From: Micromonosporaceae bacterium
GTDB taxonomy: Bacteria > Actinomycetota > Actinomycetes > Mycobacteriales > Micromonosporaceae
Direction: 5' to 3'
Assembly: GCA_020027875.1 (NCBI GenBank)
Contig: JAHRHA010000043.1
Span: 1-43,065 of the forward strand
Length of the DNA stretch: 43,065 nucleotides
The position numbers and the translations under genes are program-made. The notes beneath the pieces were generated by a model. It saw nothing but the letters and a program-made list of their open reading frames with translations. It was not told the DNA's origin and did not search any database. Positions 1 to 8,640 of the stretch are shown here, in pieces. Within the stretch, counting starts at the first letter, position 1; each line of letters begins with the position of its first letter.

Positions 1-3
1 TCC

Positions 4-396
4 TTGGGTGTTCTTGGCGGATCACCCGAGACCTACCACTCGGAAGGCCTCAGGTGGGGGACCGCCACCTCAACTTCCACGAATATCGGGACACGCTCCT
101 CCTCTGGGTTCTGGACGCTTAGCGCCACGGGGTTTCATGTTGGCTACGAGTCTTGGCTCGAGCGCGATCAAGTAATGGCATTAGACTTCGACCCGGCCGT
201 GGTGGCCGTGGCGTCGCGCCTTTGCGGGTGTGCTGGCGCCGTGGCGGCGAAACGTATGAGCACGTCCCGGACTACTTGGGCCCAACGGTTGATAACCGCT
301 AGTGGCTGGGGATCCGACACGCTGGACTGGGAACACCGGCGGCTGGGGCACCGAACATACCGATGTGTGGGCGCGCTGCTGTGGGAGGCCATGTGA
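4..396 (+). pseudogene. TnsA-like transposon endonuclease remnant
   Basis: Around 127-220 the frame starting at position 4 encodes GYESWLERDQVMALDFDP, the core signature of the TnsA-like heteromeric transposase endonuclease subunits of actinobacteria. After about 215 the match continues in another frame as WRRGGETYEHVPDYL, which carries the catalytic-type H-x-PD segment of this nuclease fold. Before about 100 the likely N-terminal sequence is also out of frame. In intact systems TnsA cuts the 5' ends of the transposon beside a TnsB-type transposase. No TnsB or TnsC is visible here, though they could lie to the left of the window. At least two frameshifts make this a non-functional relic, and the limits given are approximate. 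Confidence 0.6.
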
Positions 397-1948
397 CCGA
401 GGAATGGATGCCGGTTTACGCCGGTGGAGCGATGAAGTCTGACCCCCAGTTCCACCCGGTCCTTGACCGGTACAGGGACCTGGCTGAGCGGGAGCGGCGT
501 CTGGGGGTGCTGCCAGGCACCCCGATCCTCGTGGACCCCATGCGCGTGATCGACGATCGGCTGATCCGGTTCTTCAACTCACTAACGTGGCGCAGCCAGA
601 GCCGGGGCACTCGCGACACGTACAAGACCGTCTATCGGACGTTCTTCGAATGGATGGCCAGCCAGCACCGTGACGTGTTCTCCGCGACCGACGAGGACGT
701 CGGGTTATGGAAGATCCTGCGGACCGATCGGGAGGTCAACCCGACCGGGGCGGTGGAGGGCGCAACGTGGAACAAGGAGATCGCTGGACTGAACTTGCTC
801 TTCCGGTGGGCGTCTCATCCAGCTCGGGGCTACATGCCGGTGAACCCACTCGCCGGTCTGCCCAACCGGGGTCGCATGAATACGGGAAGGGCAGGCGGCT
901 AGCGACCCCGACGGAGCAGCGGTCGAACGGCGTGCGGTTCGTTGCGAAGAACGCTCGGGAGTACCGAGGCAAGTGGCTGAGCCCGGCGACCTACCGCGGA
1001 TGGCGTGATATCGGGCTGCTGGGCTACCGCATGCAGCCGGGGGAGAAGCAGGGCAAGTACCAGGTCGGCCTGCCCGACACGACCTGCAGGGTGCGCAACA
1101 AGGAGCGCAACCGGGCCTACGTCGATCTGGCCATCCACACCGGGCTACGCCGGAGCGAGAACACGTCGCTGCTCGTGTGTGAGCTGCCGCCGCAGCAGGT
1201 GGATGAACCGGTCGAGTTCTGGCTGCCGCCTGCCATCACAAAGGGCGGCAACGGCCGGATGCTACTGGAGACGCCCGGCGCGGCCTTGGCGGTCCACAAG
1301 TACATCATCGGTGAGCGTCGCGACGCCATCGCGAACGCTCGGGCCGCCCAGCGGTACGAGTCGGGGGACTGGCTGCTGATCGAGTCAGTTCACCGGTCGG
1401 CGCAACATGGGCTGCGGGTGAAGTGGGCGGACGGTGGCCGTTACGCGAGCTTGGACTCGGTGCCGCCGGCGACAAGGGCCAGGCTTTTGATCCGCACAGA
1501 CGACGGTGTTGAGCCGATGGCGCTCTGGCTGACCGAGCGGGGCGTTCCGATGAACGGGTGGGCGTGGAATGCGGTCTTCAAGACCGCGAACAGGCGCTAC
1601 GCGGACGAGTGCCGCCGGGTCGGCGTACCGCTCCTGTCGGTGTCCGCGCACTCCCTGCGCTTTTCGTACGCACTGATGTACCTGATCGCCCTGCACCGGC
1701 ACATCGACAAGATCGAAGGCTACTCCTTTTCGGACACCTACGACTACACCCGTTACCACCGGGCGTACCGACGCGTCCAGGTCCAGCTGGGCCACAAGGA
1801 CCTGACGACGACGCGGCAGCGCTACTTGGAGGCAATCGTCGACATGCGGGACGATGATCTGCTGCTTGGTGCGGCCGGCGATCTGGGGGCCACGCTGGTG
1901 GCGCTGGCGGCGCGGACGTCGTTGGTGCGGGCGGACGCGGATGAGTAG
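393..1948 (+). pseudogene. Tyrosine recombinase 1 (TnpA-like), frameshifted
   Basis: The first member of the recombinase operon is split over two frames. The N-terminal core-binding domain (from 393 or ATG 432 to about 885) contains SRGTRDTYKTVYRTFFEWM and ends at a stop at 900-902. The catalytic domain continues in another frame to 1948. It carries all tyrosine-recombinase landmarks: HTGLRR (first Arg), SAHSLR (His-x-x-Arg) and QLGHKDLTTTRQRYL (His and nucleophile Tyr). One missing base, or a -1 shift, between about 865 and 902 would rejoin the halves. GTG 393 has GGGAGG upstream. ATG 432 has GGTGGAG and is an equal alternative. The 3' end overlaps the next gene by 8 bases. It is probably a broken gene, but a sequencing error or programmed frameshift cannot be excluded. 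Confidence 0.7.
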
Positions 1949-3701
1949 CGGGAGGACTGGTCGCCGCGCTGTCGTGCCGCCAGCGTCGGCGGTCAAGTCC
2001 CGCATCGACAAGAGCGGACTGAAGTTCACCGCGAAGAATGAGAACGGCACTGAGTCGCTGATGCTGGACTTCAGCCGCTATCCCGGATCGGTCGGCCTGC
2101 GGCAGCAGGTGGTCCGGGCGTTTGCCCGGCTGAACGGGCCGGACGGCAGATGGCGGGAAACGGAGACATGCAAGTCCGCGCACAGGAGCGTGCGTCAGTT
2201 CCTGGCGTGGTGCCAGAAGCGCCGGCTGACGGATCTTGAGGCGTTTAGGGTCGGGGACTGGAACGCGTTGATGGAGGACTTCCGGTCGCAGAAGGCCGGT
2301 ATCTCCGCTCTCTCGAGAAATCATGCGTTGAGTCGGGTGCGGGCTGTGATCTTGTCACAGCCGGGGCTGGACGAGGTCACGAAGCAGGCCGTGGCGGCCC
2401 GATACATGGAGCCGGAGAACCCTGGCGCGGAAGAGCGGGACTTCTACGAGGTCGACCAGATCGAGGAGTTCAAGAAGCAGGCGTACCTGGCGCTGTGCCG
2501 CGCGCACAGGCGCATCGGTGCGAACTGGGAGCTGGTCCAGCAGGACGAGGACTGTGTCGACGCGTCTGATCGGACGCGTTGGGAGGCGCTGCAGATGCTG
2601 CTCGACCACGGTTTCGGGGACATGACGAACGACCATTACCAGGCCATCGGGGCGATGAAGCGCCTCGGCGCGTGGACGTGGCCTCTGAAGCGGCTGGCGT
2701 GGCGAGCGCTATTCCTGACAACCGACGAGGCGCTGGCGGCGGTCGTGGCCCTAATGTGCGAGACGGGTGAGAACTCGTCGACGTTACAGCGCCGGACAGC
2801 TCCGTCCACGGCAGCCACGGCGGCGGACGAGGGCGTCACGGTACTGCATTCGTCGCTGGACAAGCCGCGCCGCGGAGCCCGGCGGCGCTATATGACCGAG
2901 AACGCAGGTACTTCACGGTCGCTGGGCCGTCGCCTTGCCCTGGTGGCCGAACTAACCGAGCCAAGCCGCGAGCGGCTGCGGCGTGTCGGCGGCGTCAACG
3001 CTGACCGGCTCATCTGGTTCGTGAATTGCCGCAACGGTGTGTTGCAGAATGACATCGGCGCGCTGCCGAGAGTCGTCATGGCCAAGGAGCCCACATGGGT
3101 GCCCGGCGACGGGGCTGTCAACCTGCAGAAGTTGCGCCGGTCCGTCGTCACGCGGGTGCTGGCCCGCCCACACCACCACGAGGAGACCACCTTCATCCGC
3201 GAGTACGCGATGAAGGACCCCAAGCGCAAGGCGGAGATGCAGAAGGTTGCCGCGCGGGGGCTGCAGAACCTGTTCGACACTGCGCAGCAGACGTTCGTGA
3301 AGTTGCTCAGCCATGAGGAGGCCCAGCACGCCGGGCTGCTGGCGGGCGGGCCGGAACGCTACCTGACACCGACGGGTATGGGCTGCACGGACTGTGACCA
3401 CAACCCCCGGACGGGCAAGCCGTGCGACGATCCGTGGCTGGCGTGCCTGGGCTGCTCAAACGCGTTCGCCGTGGACGATCACCTGCCGCTGCTGGTGTGT
3501 CTGTTCGACATGCTCGAAGGGCTGCGGCAGACGGCGCGCGAGGCGACGTGGCGGAGCCGGTACGCGCTGGCGTGGGCGCGATTGACGCTGATCCTGAAGG
3601 ACTTGTCGCATGCGCAGTGGGACTGGGCGCGGCAGCGGCGCGCAGACGATATTACGGCGCAGGTGACGGGCGCCGTCCGCAAGAGGGAGTACGAGATATG
3701 A
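1941..3701 (+). CDS. Tyrosine recombinase 2 (TnpB-like)
   Basis: This 586-residue protein belongs to the large site-specific recombinases found in trios in actinobacteria. ATG 1941 overlaps the stop of recombinase 1, which suggests translational coupling. An open frame upstream of 1941 is only the shadow of the preceding gene. The C-terminal half holds KLRRSVVTR, in the usual place of the HxLR box, and then HHHEETTFIREYAM, with a candidate nucleophile Tyr. The first catalytic Arg is not obvious. In its usual position I read CETGENSSTL, as in other degenerate TnpB-like members. Near residues 470-510 a Cys cluster (CTDC, C, CLGC) suggests metal binding. It probably acts only with its partners. 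The ORF is intact, but the partner genes are damaged. Confidence 0.75.
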   Translation: MSSGRTGRRAVVPPASAVKSRIDKSGLKFTAKNENGTESLMLDFSRYPGSVGLRQQVVRAFARLNGPDGRWRETETCKSAHRSVRQFLAWCQKRRLTDLEAFRVGDWNALMEDFRSQKAGISALSRNHALSRVRAVILSQPGLDEVTKQAVAARYMEPENPGAEERDFYEVDQIEEFKKQAYLALCRAHRRIGANWELVQQDEDCVDASDRTRWEALQMLLDHGFGDMTNDHYQAIGAMKRLGAWTWPLKRLAWRALFLTTDEALAAVVALMCETGENSSTLQRRTAPSTAATAADEGVTVLHSSLDKPRRGARRRYMTENAGTSRSLGRRLALVAELTEPSRERLRRVGGVNADRLIWFVNCRNGVLQNDIGALPRVVMAKEPTWVPGDGAVNLQKLRRSVVTRVLARPHHHEETTFIREYAMKDPKRKAEMQKVAARGLQNLFDTAQQTFVKLLSHEEAQHAGLLAGGPERYLTPTGMGCTDCDHNPRTGKPCDDPWLACLGCSNAFAVDDHLPLLVCLFDMLEGLRQTAREATWRSRYALAWARLTLILKDLSHAQWDWARQRRADDITAQVTGAVRKREYEI

Positions 3702-5881
3702 GCAGCCGGGCGGCAAAGTCGACGTCGTCCCAGCTTGTCATGCCTCAGGGCGGCTGCTGGCCCGAGATGGACTTCCCGGCGATCACGAGGCCAAGGGTCA
3801 GGAAGAAGTCCGCGGTGGTGCCCATGTTCAGCGACGACCGCTGGCCCCTGGCTGGGTTGGGCACGACGGGGAACCAGAGGCCGCCGACGCTGAACTTCAT
3901 GATCGTGCCTGAGAAGTTCCGTGTCACCGCCAAGCGGTTCATGTGGTTGGCGATCAACACGAAGACGCCGGCTGAAATACTGAACGCCCCGGGAACGCAT
4001 GCCCGTCCGTAGCTCGCAAGCCGAAGCTTGGTCATTCTCTTCCGCCAGATCGTTTACCTATTCTGTGCTCTTGCTAAGGAACATGATGACCTCGCCAGCG
4101 TTAACGCGTATGTCCTTAGCGAGTACTGCCAGTCGGTGCTGACGGCTTTGAACACTCGCGGGTGCAACTTCGACGCCCGGGAGAAGGAGGCGCGACTTCA
4201 TGCGGTCGAGCGGCTGCACTACTCCGCACCTGACCTGCCGGCCGCGGACCGTCTGCGGCGGCCGTCATGGCTGGACGAGGAATTGAGTTTTGATCGAAGC
4301 TGGCGCGGAGAAAACACCACCCAGGAGATGGCCCCGGATACGTACGCTCCGTTGATCGTGTGGGCGTGCGCGTTCATCGACGAGTTCGCTACGGACATCC
4401 TCGCGGCCCGGGACCGGGTCGCCCAGATGACCGACGGGGCGGTGGCGGCACAGCCGGGCAAGGGCGCCGACGCGGTGCGCGCCGCGCTGCGGGACTGGCT
4501 GGCCACCTACGGGAGCCTGCCGGGGTCATCGAAGAGAACATGGGGTGTTGACCGCGGCCAGGTCAACTTTGCGAGCACCTACATGGAGGGTGTGTTTGGC
4601 CTTTCTCGGTCAGCGGTGCAGTGGGTCCATCAGAACGACGACGAGTTCCGCTACGCGACTGTCGCGCGGGGAGCACCGCTGGACGTCCATGTGCGAGGAC
4701 GCATCCATGGACAGCAGTGGTTGTCCGGCATCGACTTCTACGACGTGGACTTCTGGCTGGCGCGGCTGCGGGAGGCGTGCATGATCGTCGTCGGCCTCGG
4801 CAGCGGGCTGCGGCCGCACGAAATGCTGTCCCTGGAGATCGAGGCGTCCAAGGACGATGGCTCGTCAAGGCCGGTGATCGAGAAGGTGGAGAGCGACACG
4901 GGCCACGTGCGGTTCCTCGTCCACGGGAGGCTGTTCAAGGGGCAGACTGACATCTCTGGCTCGCAGCGGCTGGACGGGGTTCCGGTCACCTGGGAGACCA
5001 TCGAGACGGGTGCGAAGGCGGCCGCGTTAGCGATCCAACTGACGGACGGGTCGCCGCTGGTGTTCCCCAGCCAGAACGGAGCGCAAGGGTCAACAGATGA
5101 AGCGATGGCGACGACAGTCGGGACCTACCGGCTGCAAAAGTTCGCTGATACGGCCAACCGCTTGGCGGACCTGCTGGACCTGCCGCAGTCCTACCGGATC
5201 CCCAGGCCCGAATCCCTCACCCTGCGGCAGTTTCGCCGCACAGCCCTGGCGATGATCGAAGACCAGAAGGACGGGCTTAACGCGGGCGCTCAGCAAGCCA
5301 AGCACGTGGTCGGGAGCGTTTACGAGACAGAGACGATGGAGGGCTACGGCGACACGCGCCGCCGCGGGCAGCTAGTGCACGAGCGCCGCGCAGCCCTATC
5401 CGTTGCCGCGACCACGGAGTTATCCGAACGATTGGTGACCAGCGGTGAGGGCATCTCCGGCCCAGCGGTTCAGCGGGCGTTGGAGGTGGTCAAGGCAGTC
5501 GGCGGTGACGGAGCACTACTGCGCCTGACCGACGAGCGCGACTTCAAGCGTCGTGCCGCCCGGTCCAAGCAGAAGGTCTACAAGGTCGCTCTCAACGGCA
5601 CGTCCTGGTACTGCATCCACGACCGTACCCAGGCAGCGTGCGGCACGGGCGAGTTCCCGGAGTTGGGCGAGTGCCGAATCGTCTGCCCCAACAAGGTCTA
5701 CACCGACTCCGACCGCCGACTGGTTTGGGGGCGCATCGGGGCACTGGAAGCTGAGGCGGCGGTGCTGCCGGTGCCGGCGGCGCAGCGGAAGCTGCGGCTT
5801 GCCGCGGGTTACCGGGCGGAAATGGAACGGGCCGAGGGGCGGATCGTGCATCTAGATAACGAGGAAGACCCCCAGGCGTGA
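3698..5881 (+). pseudogene. Tyrosine recombinase 3, interrupted by an in-frame stop
   Basis: The third trio member starts at ATG 3698, overlapping the previous stop (ATGA). It reads for 104 codons, including DRWPLAGLGTTGNQRPPTLNF, typical of the family N-terminus. It then hits a TAG at 4010-4012, and the same frame continues open to 5881. The catalytic part holds GLGSGLRPHEM (first Arg), TLRQFRRT (replacing HxLR) and GSVYETETMEGYGD near the expected Tyr. A Cys-rich C-terminus (YCIHDRTQAAC, then GECRIVC) may bind metal. The full length would be about 727 residues. TTG 4028 could restart translation, but that protein would lack the N-terminal domain. I regard it as a nonsense-mutated gene. Readthrough is possible but not supported. 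Confidence 0.7.
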
Positions 5882-6351
5882 CTGACAGCGGCAAGACGAA
5901 CGGATTCCCAGCCCCGTCGGATGAGAAAGATCCAGTGCGACGCGACATCCGCGCCGCGATGAATCGGCTGCGGGGCGGCGCTACGAAGAACGTGCCCGCC
6001 GGCAGCCCGCTGACGGTCGTGAACCTCGCCCAGGAAGCGGGCGTGAAACGTCATGCCCTGACCCACTGGCATCCGGATCTGAAGGACGAGTTCTACGCCC
6101 GCCGGGATGCCGCCGTCGCCGAGACGACATCGGATCGTGAGCGGATGTTGGAGGCGTGCGTCGCGAAGGCTGAAGCCGAGATCGCGGCGCTGCGTCGCGA
6201 GAGTGACAACTGGCACAACGCGGCAAAGGACTTCGTCCGCATCATCCAAACCCTCGAGCTGGAAGCAAACGCCTACAAGGCGAACATCGAAACGCTCAAG
6301 GCGCGGTTGGAAGCGGCAGACATGCCTAGCAGAGTTACGCATCTGCGCTAG
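5878..6351 (+). CDS. TnpC-like helper protein (DUF6262-type)
   Basis: This 157-residue protein has a GTG start overlapping the preceding stop (GTGA). Residues 40-80 look like a winged-helix/HTH segment (PLTVVNLAQEAGVKRHALTHW). The last 70 residues form a charged heptad-like coiled coil (MLEACVAKAEAEIAALRRE and on). This is the pattern of the small TnpC/DUF6262 proteins that close TnpA-TnpB operons of Tn554-type elements, where TnpC influences the direction and efficiency of transposition. That role is family knowledge and is not shown here. It is the last gene of the operon and is intact. Confidence 0.65.
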   Translation: MTDSGKTNGFPAPSDEKDPVRRDIRAAMNRLRGGATKNVPAGSPLTVVNLAQEAGVKRHALTHWHPDLKDEFYARRDAAVAETTSDRERMLEACVAKAEAEIAALRRESDNWHNAAKDFVRIIQTLELEANAYKANIETLKARLEAADMPSRVTHLR

Positions 6352-6691
6352 TCAGCGATGGACCGCCGTGCCCCTCCCTCCACCATGGCCGAGGACAATC
6401 GGCTGCTCCTGATACCGATGCAGGTTTGCGACCGAAAGCCGTAGCCGGCGCCAGCTCCGTCTTACAGCCGCACTAGACCCTGTGCGGCTGAGCGGGTGCC
6501 GCCCGTCCCGTGCTCAACAGACGCCGAATGGGAGCCAAGTAGTCTCGGTCCCCTGGGGTAGGCATGCCCTTGATCACCAACGCGCGGGGAGACCGACTTC
6601 CCACAATTCGACAACCTCACCGACCCGCGCCACCGCTGACGCGTGCCGACGGGTTCCACGACTACGTCAAAAGCCCAGGGCATTACGCAGG
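6352..6691. other. Gene-free stretch between recombinase operon and mpg
   Basis: These 340 bases hold no convincing gene. The reading frames that cross it lack family features and have composition unlike the neighbouring coding DNA. I see no strong hairpin, tandem repeat or terminal inverted repeat. Confidence 0.5.
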
Positions 6692-7315
6692 TCAAACAAT
6701 TACGGTGTATGTGGGCCTGCGGCGCGGAGTGTGGCGGCGGTACGGGCTCACACTCGGCTCGCCCACCAGCCAAAACCGCCAAGGTATGTCGTGCGCTGCG
6801 GTCACCCCGACGCGGGGACCGGACGCGACTAACGCTGGATCGATGGCGGCTGATGGTGGGGTGAGGAGCATAGGCCCGGACCCGTCGACGGCCGAGGTGC
6901 CGTTGGCGTCGCGACCGAGCCCGAGTGCGTTGACGAGCCTCGCCGGTCCGCGCGCCAGGTAACTATCCGGAGCATGGTTGCGGCGTTCTCGGGCGACCTC
7001 GATCCCCTCGGTCACCTCACCGGCCCGCAGCAGGACGGCAGCAGCCTCGCCTTCGTGGCCGCAGACGATGTTCATGCACCAGTGCATGCCAAATACGAAG
7101 TATAGGTAAATATTCCCCGCCGAACCGAACATGACCTCGTTGCGCGGAGTCGGCCCTCGCTGTGCATGGGAAGCTGGGTCTTCCCCAGTGCCGGCGTACG
7201 CCTCGACCTCGGTCAGCCGCAAGCTGACGCCGTTGGCTGATACGGTCCAGCCCAGCAGAGTCTGAGCAGTCGTCGCAACCTGAGAGGCTGGGGCCTGGAG
7301 CCAGTGGTACGTCAT
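6692..7315 (-). CDS. mpg: DNA-3-methyladenine glycosylase (complete copy)
   Basis: This 207-residue protein of the AAG/Mpg family excises alkylated and deaminated purines in base-excision repair. Visible family landmarks are TEVEAYAG with the catalytic Glu near residue 40, HAQRGPTPRN, GNIYLYFVFGMHWCMN, ARGPARL and the C-terminal PRVGV...PWRFW. Length is normal. ATG 7315 is chosen because the family begins about there. No Shine-Dalgarno is visible, but TATTCT sits 9 bases upstream, so a very short leader is possible. It lies on the inserted side of the junction at 7460 and faces the broken native mpg. At protein level it resembles that copy but is clearly diverged (HWCMNIVCG against HWCLNVVTG), so it is a homologue brought in rather than a recent duplicate. 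Confidence 0.85.
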   Translation of the reverse strand: MTYHWLQAPASQVATTAQTLLGWTVSANGVSLRLTEVEAYAGTGEDPASHAQRGPTPRNEVMFGSAGNIYLYFVFGMHWCMNIVCGHEGEAAAVLLRAGEVTEGIEVARERRNHAPDSYLARGPARLVNALGLGRDANGTSAVDGSGPMLLTPPSAAIDPALVASGPRVGVTAAHDIPWRFWLVGEPSVSPYRRHTPRRRPTYTVIV

Positions 7316-7459
7316 AGGGGGGCAAGAATACCGGGAAGGCTCAAGATCGACCTCCGGGTGTGCGACAAGGGCGTAGGTGGGTGTCCATTCCTCTGTCGTA
7401 CGGCCACGCCCGTTTCCGCAACGGGCCAGCCGGTAACACGCGCAAACTCTCCACAGAAG

Positions 7460-7849
7460 CACTGGTGCCTGAACGTGGTGACCGGTCCGGTTGGCGTTGC
7501 GTCGGCCGTGCTGTTGCGGGCCGGCGAGGTAGTCAAGGGTCTCGACGTCGCCCGCTCGCGCCGTCGCAGCGCACGTCTGGATCGGGATCTCGCTCGCGGA
7601 CCGGCACGGCTCGCGCAGGCTCTGGGCGTTGACGGCCGCGCCGATGGCACACCGCTGCTCTCGGGCGGCGGGCCGATCCTGCTCCTTCCTCCCTCGGCAC
7701 CGGTTGACGCGGTGGCGATCGCGGTCGGGCCTCGGGTAGGCGTGAACGGCGGGGCTGAGCGGCCGTGGCGGTTCTGGCTAACCGGCGAGCCGACGGTTAG
7801 CCCGTACCGCCGCCACGTGCCGAGGCGAACGTCCGTGCCTGGCGCCTGA
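7460..7849 (+). pseudogene. mpg: Native mpg, 5'-truncated by insertion
   Basis: The forward frame from 7460 encodes only the C-terminal half of an Mpg glycosylase. It begins at HWCLNVVTG and runs through AVLLRAGEVV, ARGPARLAQALGVD, PRVGVNGG, PWRFW and SPYRRHVP to a normal stop. Sequence before 7460 in this frame shows no Mpg similarity. The missing half would hold the catalytic Glu and the HxxRGxTxRN segment, so no enzyme can be made. Its place just before tyrS matches the M. tuberculosis order Rv1688-Rv1689, so this is the resident copy cut by the element on its left. Confidence 0.8.
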
Positions 7850-7871
7850 TACGACCGGTTAGGTTGCGCGG

Positions 7872-8255
7872 TTAGATAGCGACGATCGTGATGAGATCCT
7901 CGAGTCCGGCGAGGTCATCAGCGTTGCGGGTGTACACGCTGGCGTCGTGGGCGTGCGCCGTGGCGGCGATTAGTAGGTCCATGACCCTCGCGCGTGGTTG
8001 GCGTCCAACTAGTGCGACCCGGGCAGCCAGGCGCCCGTAGCTGTTGGCGACGGCTTCGTCGACCGGAAGCGGATCGAACCGTCGCTGCACGGCGCTGAGG
8101 CGGGTCAGCCGGGTCGCCCGTACCTCCTGACTCTTCGCAACCAGGACGCCGAAATGAAGCTCCGCGAGGCTGACTACGCTGATGGCCAGCTCGCCCGGGA
8201 TCGGGACGATATCGGTGGCGATAAGGACGCTCGTGTCAAGAATGCCGCGGCTCAC
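7872..8255 (-). CDS. PIN-domain toxin (VapC family)
   Basis: This 127-residue PIN-domain ribonuclease is the toxin half of a type II toxin-antitoxin pair. Acidic active-site positions are visible: ILDTSVLIA (first Asp), SVVSLAELHFG (Glu), the MDLLIAATAHAH block (Asp) and YTRNADDLAGL (Asp). GTG 8255 is chosen because it overlaps the antitoxin stop by 4 bases; an in-frame ATG 12 bases upstream is possible. It is not present at this site in the M. tuberculosis mpg-tyrS region, so it is an accessory insertion next to the element. Target RNA cannot be read from the sequence. Confidence 0.85.
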   Translation of the reverse strand: MSRGILDTSVLIATDIVPIPGELAISVVSLAELHFGVLVAKSQEVRATRLTRLSAVQRRFDPLPVDEAVANSYGRLAARVALVGRQPRARVMDLLIAATAHAHDASVYTRNADDLAGLEDLITIVAI

Positions 8256-8500
8256 CGCTGCGCCCACGGGTCGGCGACGGAGTCGTCGAGCAGGTCGCGA
8301 TCATAGGCCCAATCAGCGTCGGTCGGCTCGGCGAATATGTCGGCGAGGTCGTCCCAGCGACGCCATGCCCGTGGGCTGACAGGGCCGAGTACGGCAGCCG
8401 GTCGGCCGGCCACGGTAATCGTCACGTGCTCGCCCGCCTGGGCGCGGCGCACCAGATCGCTGGCGTTCTGTCGCATCTCCCGTAGCCCAACCTCGCTCAC
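8252..8500 (-). CDS. Phd/YefM-type antitoxin
   Basis: This 82-residue antitoxin is encoded first in the pair with the PIN toxin. The N-terminal half matches the Phd/YefM DNA-binding fold (VGLREMRQNASDLVRRAQAGE, then VTITVAGRPAAVLGPV). The C-terminal tail (WRRWDDLADIFAEPTDADW) would wrap the toxin. GTG 8500 is preferred to an upstream ATG at 8575 because the family starts there and an operator-like palindrome lies just upstream at 8511-8526. Autoregulation by the antitoxin-toxin complex is the family norm and fits this layout. Confidence 0.8.
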   Translation of the reverse strand: MSEVGLREMRQNASDLVRRAQAGEHVTITVAGRPAAVLGPVSPRAWRRWDDLADIFAEPTDADWAYDRDLLDDSVADPWAQR

Positions 8501-8510
8501 GGCTCCGACT

Positions 8511-8526
8511 GTAGCACCTGTGCTAC
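8511..8526. promoter_or_regulatory. Palindromic operator of toxin-antitoxin pair 1
   Basis: GTAGCAC, two bases, GTGCTAC is a perfect 7-bp inverted repeat 10 bases upstream of the antitoxin GTG. A related half site (GTAGCAG) follows at about 8539. The position fits autorepression by the Phd/YefM antitoxin. Binding is inferred. Confidence 0.6.
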
Positions 8527-8640
8527 ACGTCTGTCGGGTAGCAGACCGGGGCCATGTTGCCTTCGCGGCACCCACTCGATCAAACCTTCGCGCGGCTAAC
8601 CCGTTTCGTGTGATCAGGCCCGATGCGCGACAATCACGGC

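Larger units (their letters stand above)
1..7459. mobile_element. Integrated element with recombinase trio, right end inside mpg
   Basis: This region contains a TnsA-like remnant, three tyrosine recombinase genes, a TnpC-like gene and a reverse-strand mpg. It ends where the native forward-strand mpg resumes at about 7460, at the codons for the conserved HWC of the Mpg family. The left end lies outside the window. In M. tuberculosis mpg directly precedes tyrS, so the forward remnant is the native copy and everything to its left is inserted DNA. The layout resembles Tn554-type elements, which use TnpA and TnpB tyrosine recombinases plus a small TnpC. Two of the three recombinases are interrupted, so the element looks immobile. 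I found no terminal repeat, and the exact right end is inferred only from where Mpg homology stops. Confidence 0.6.
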
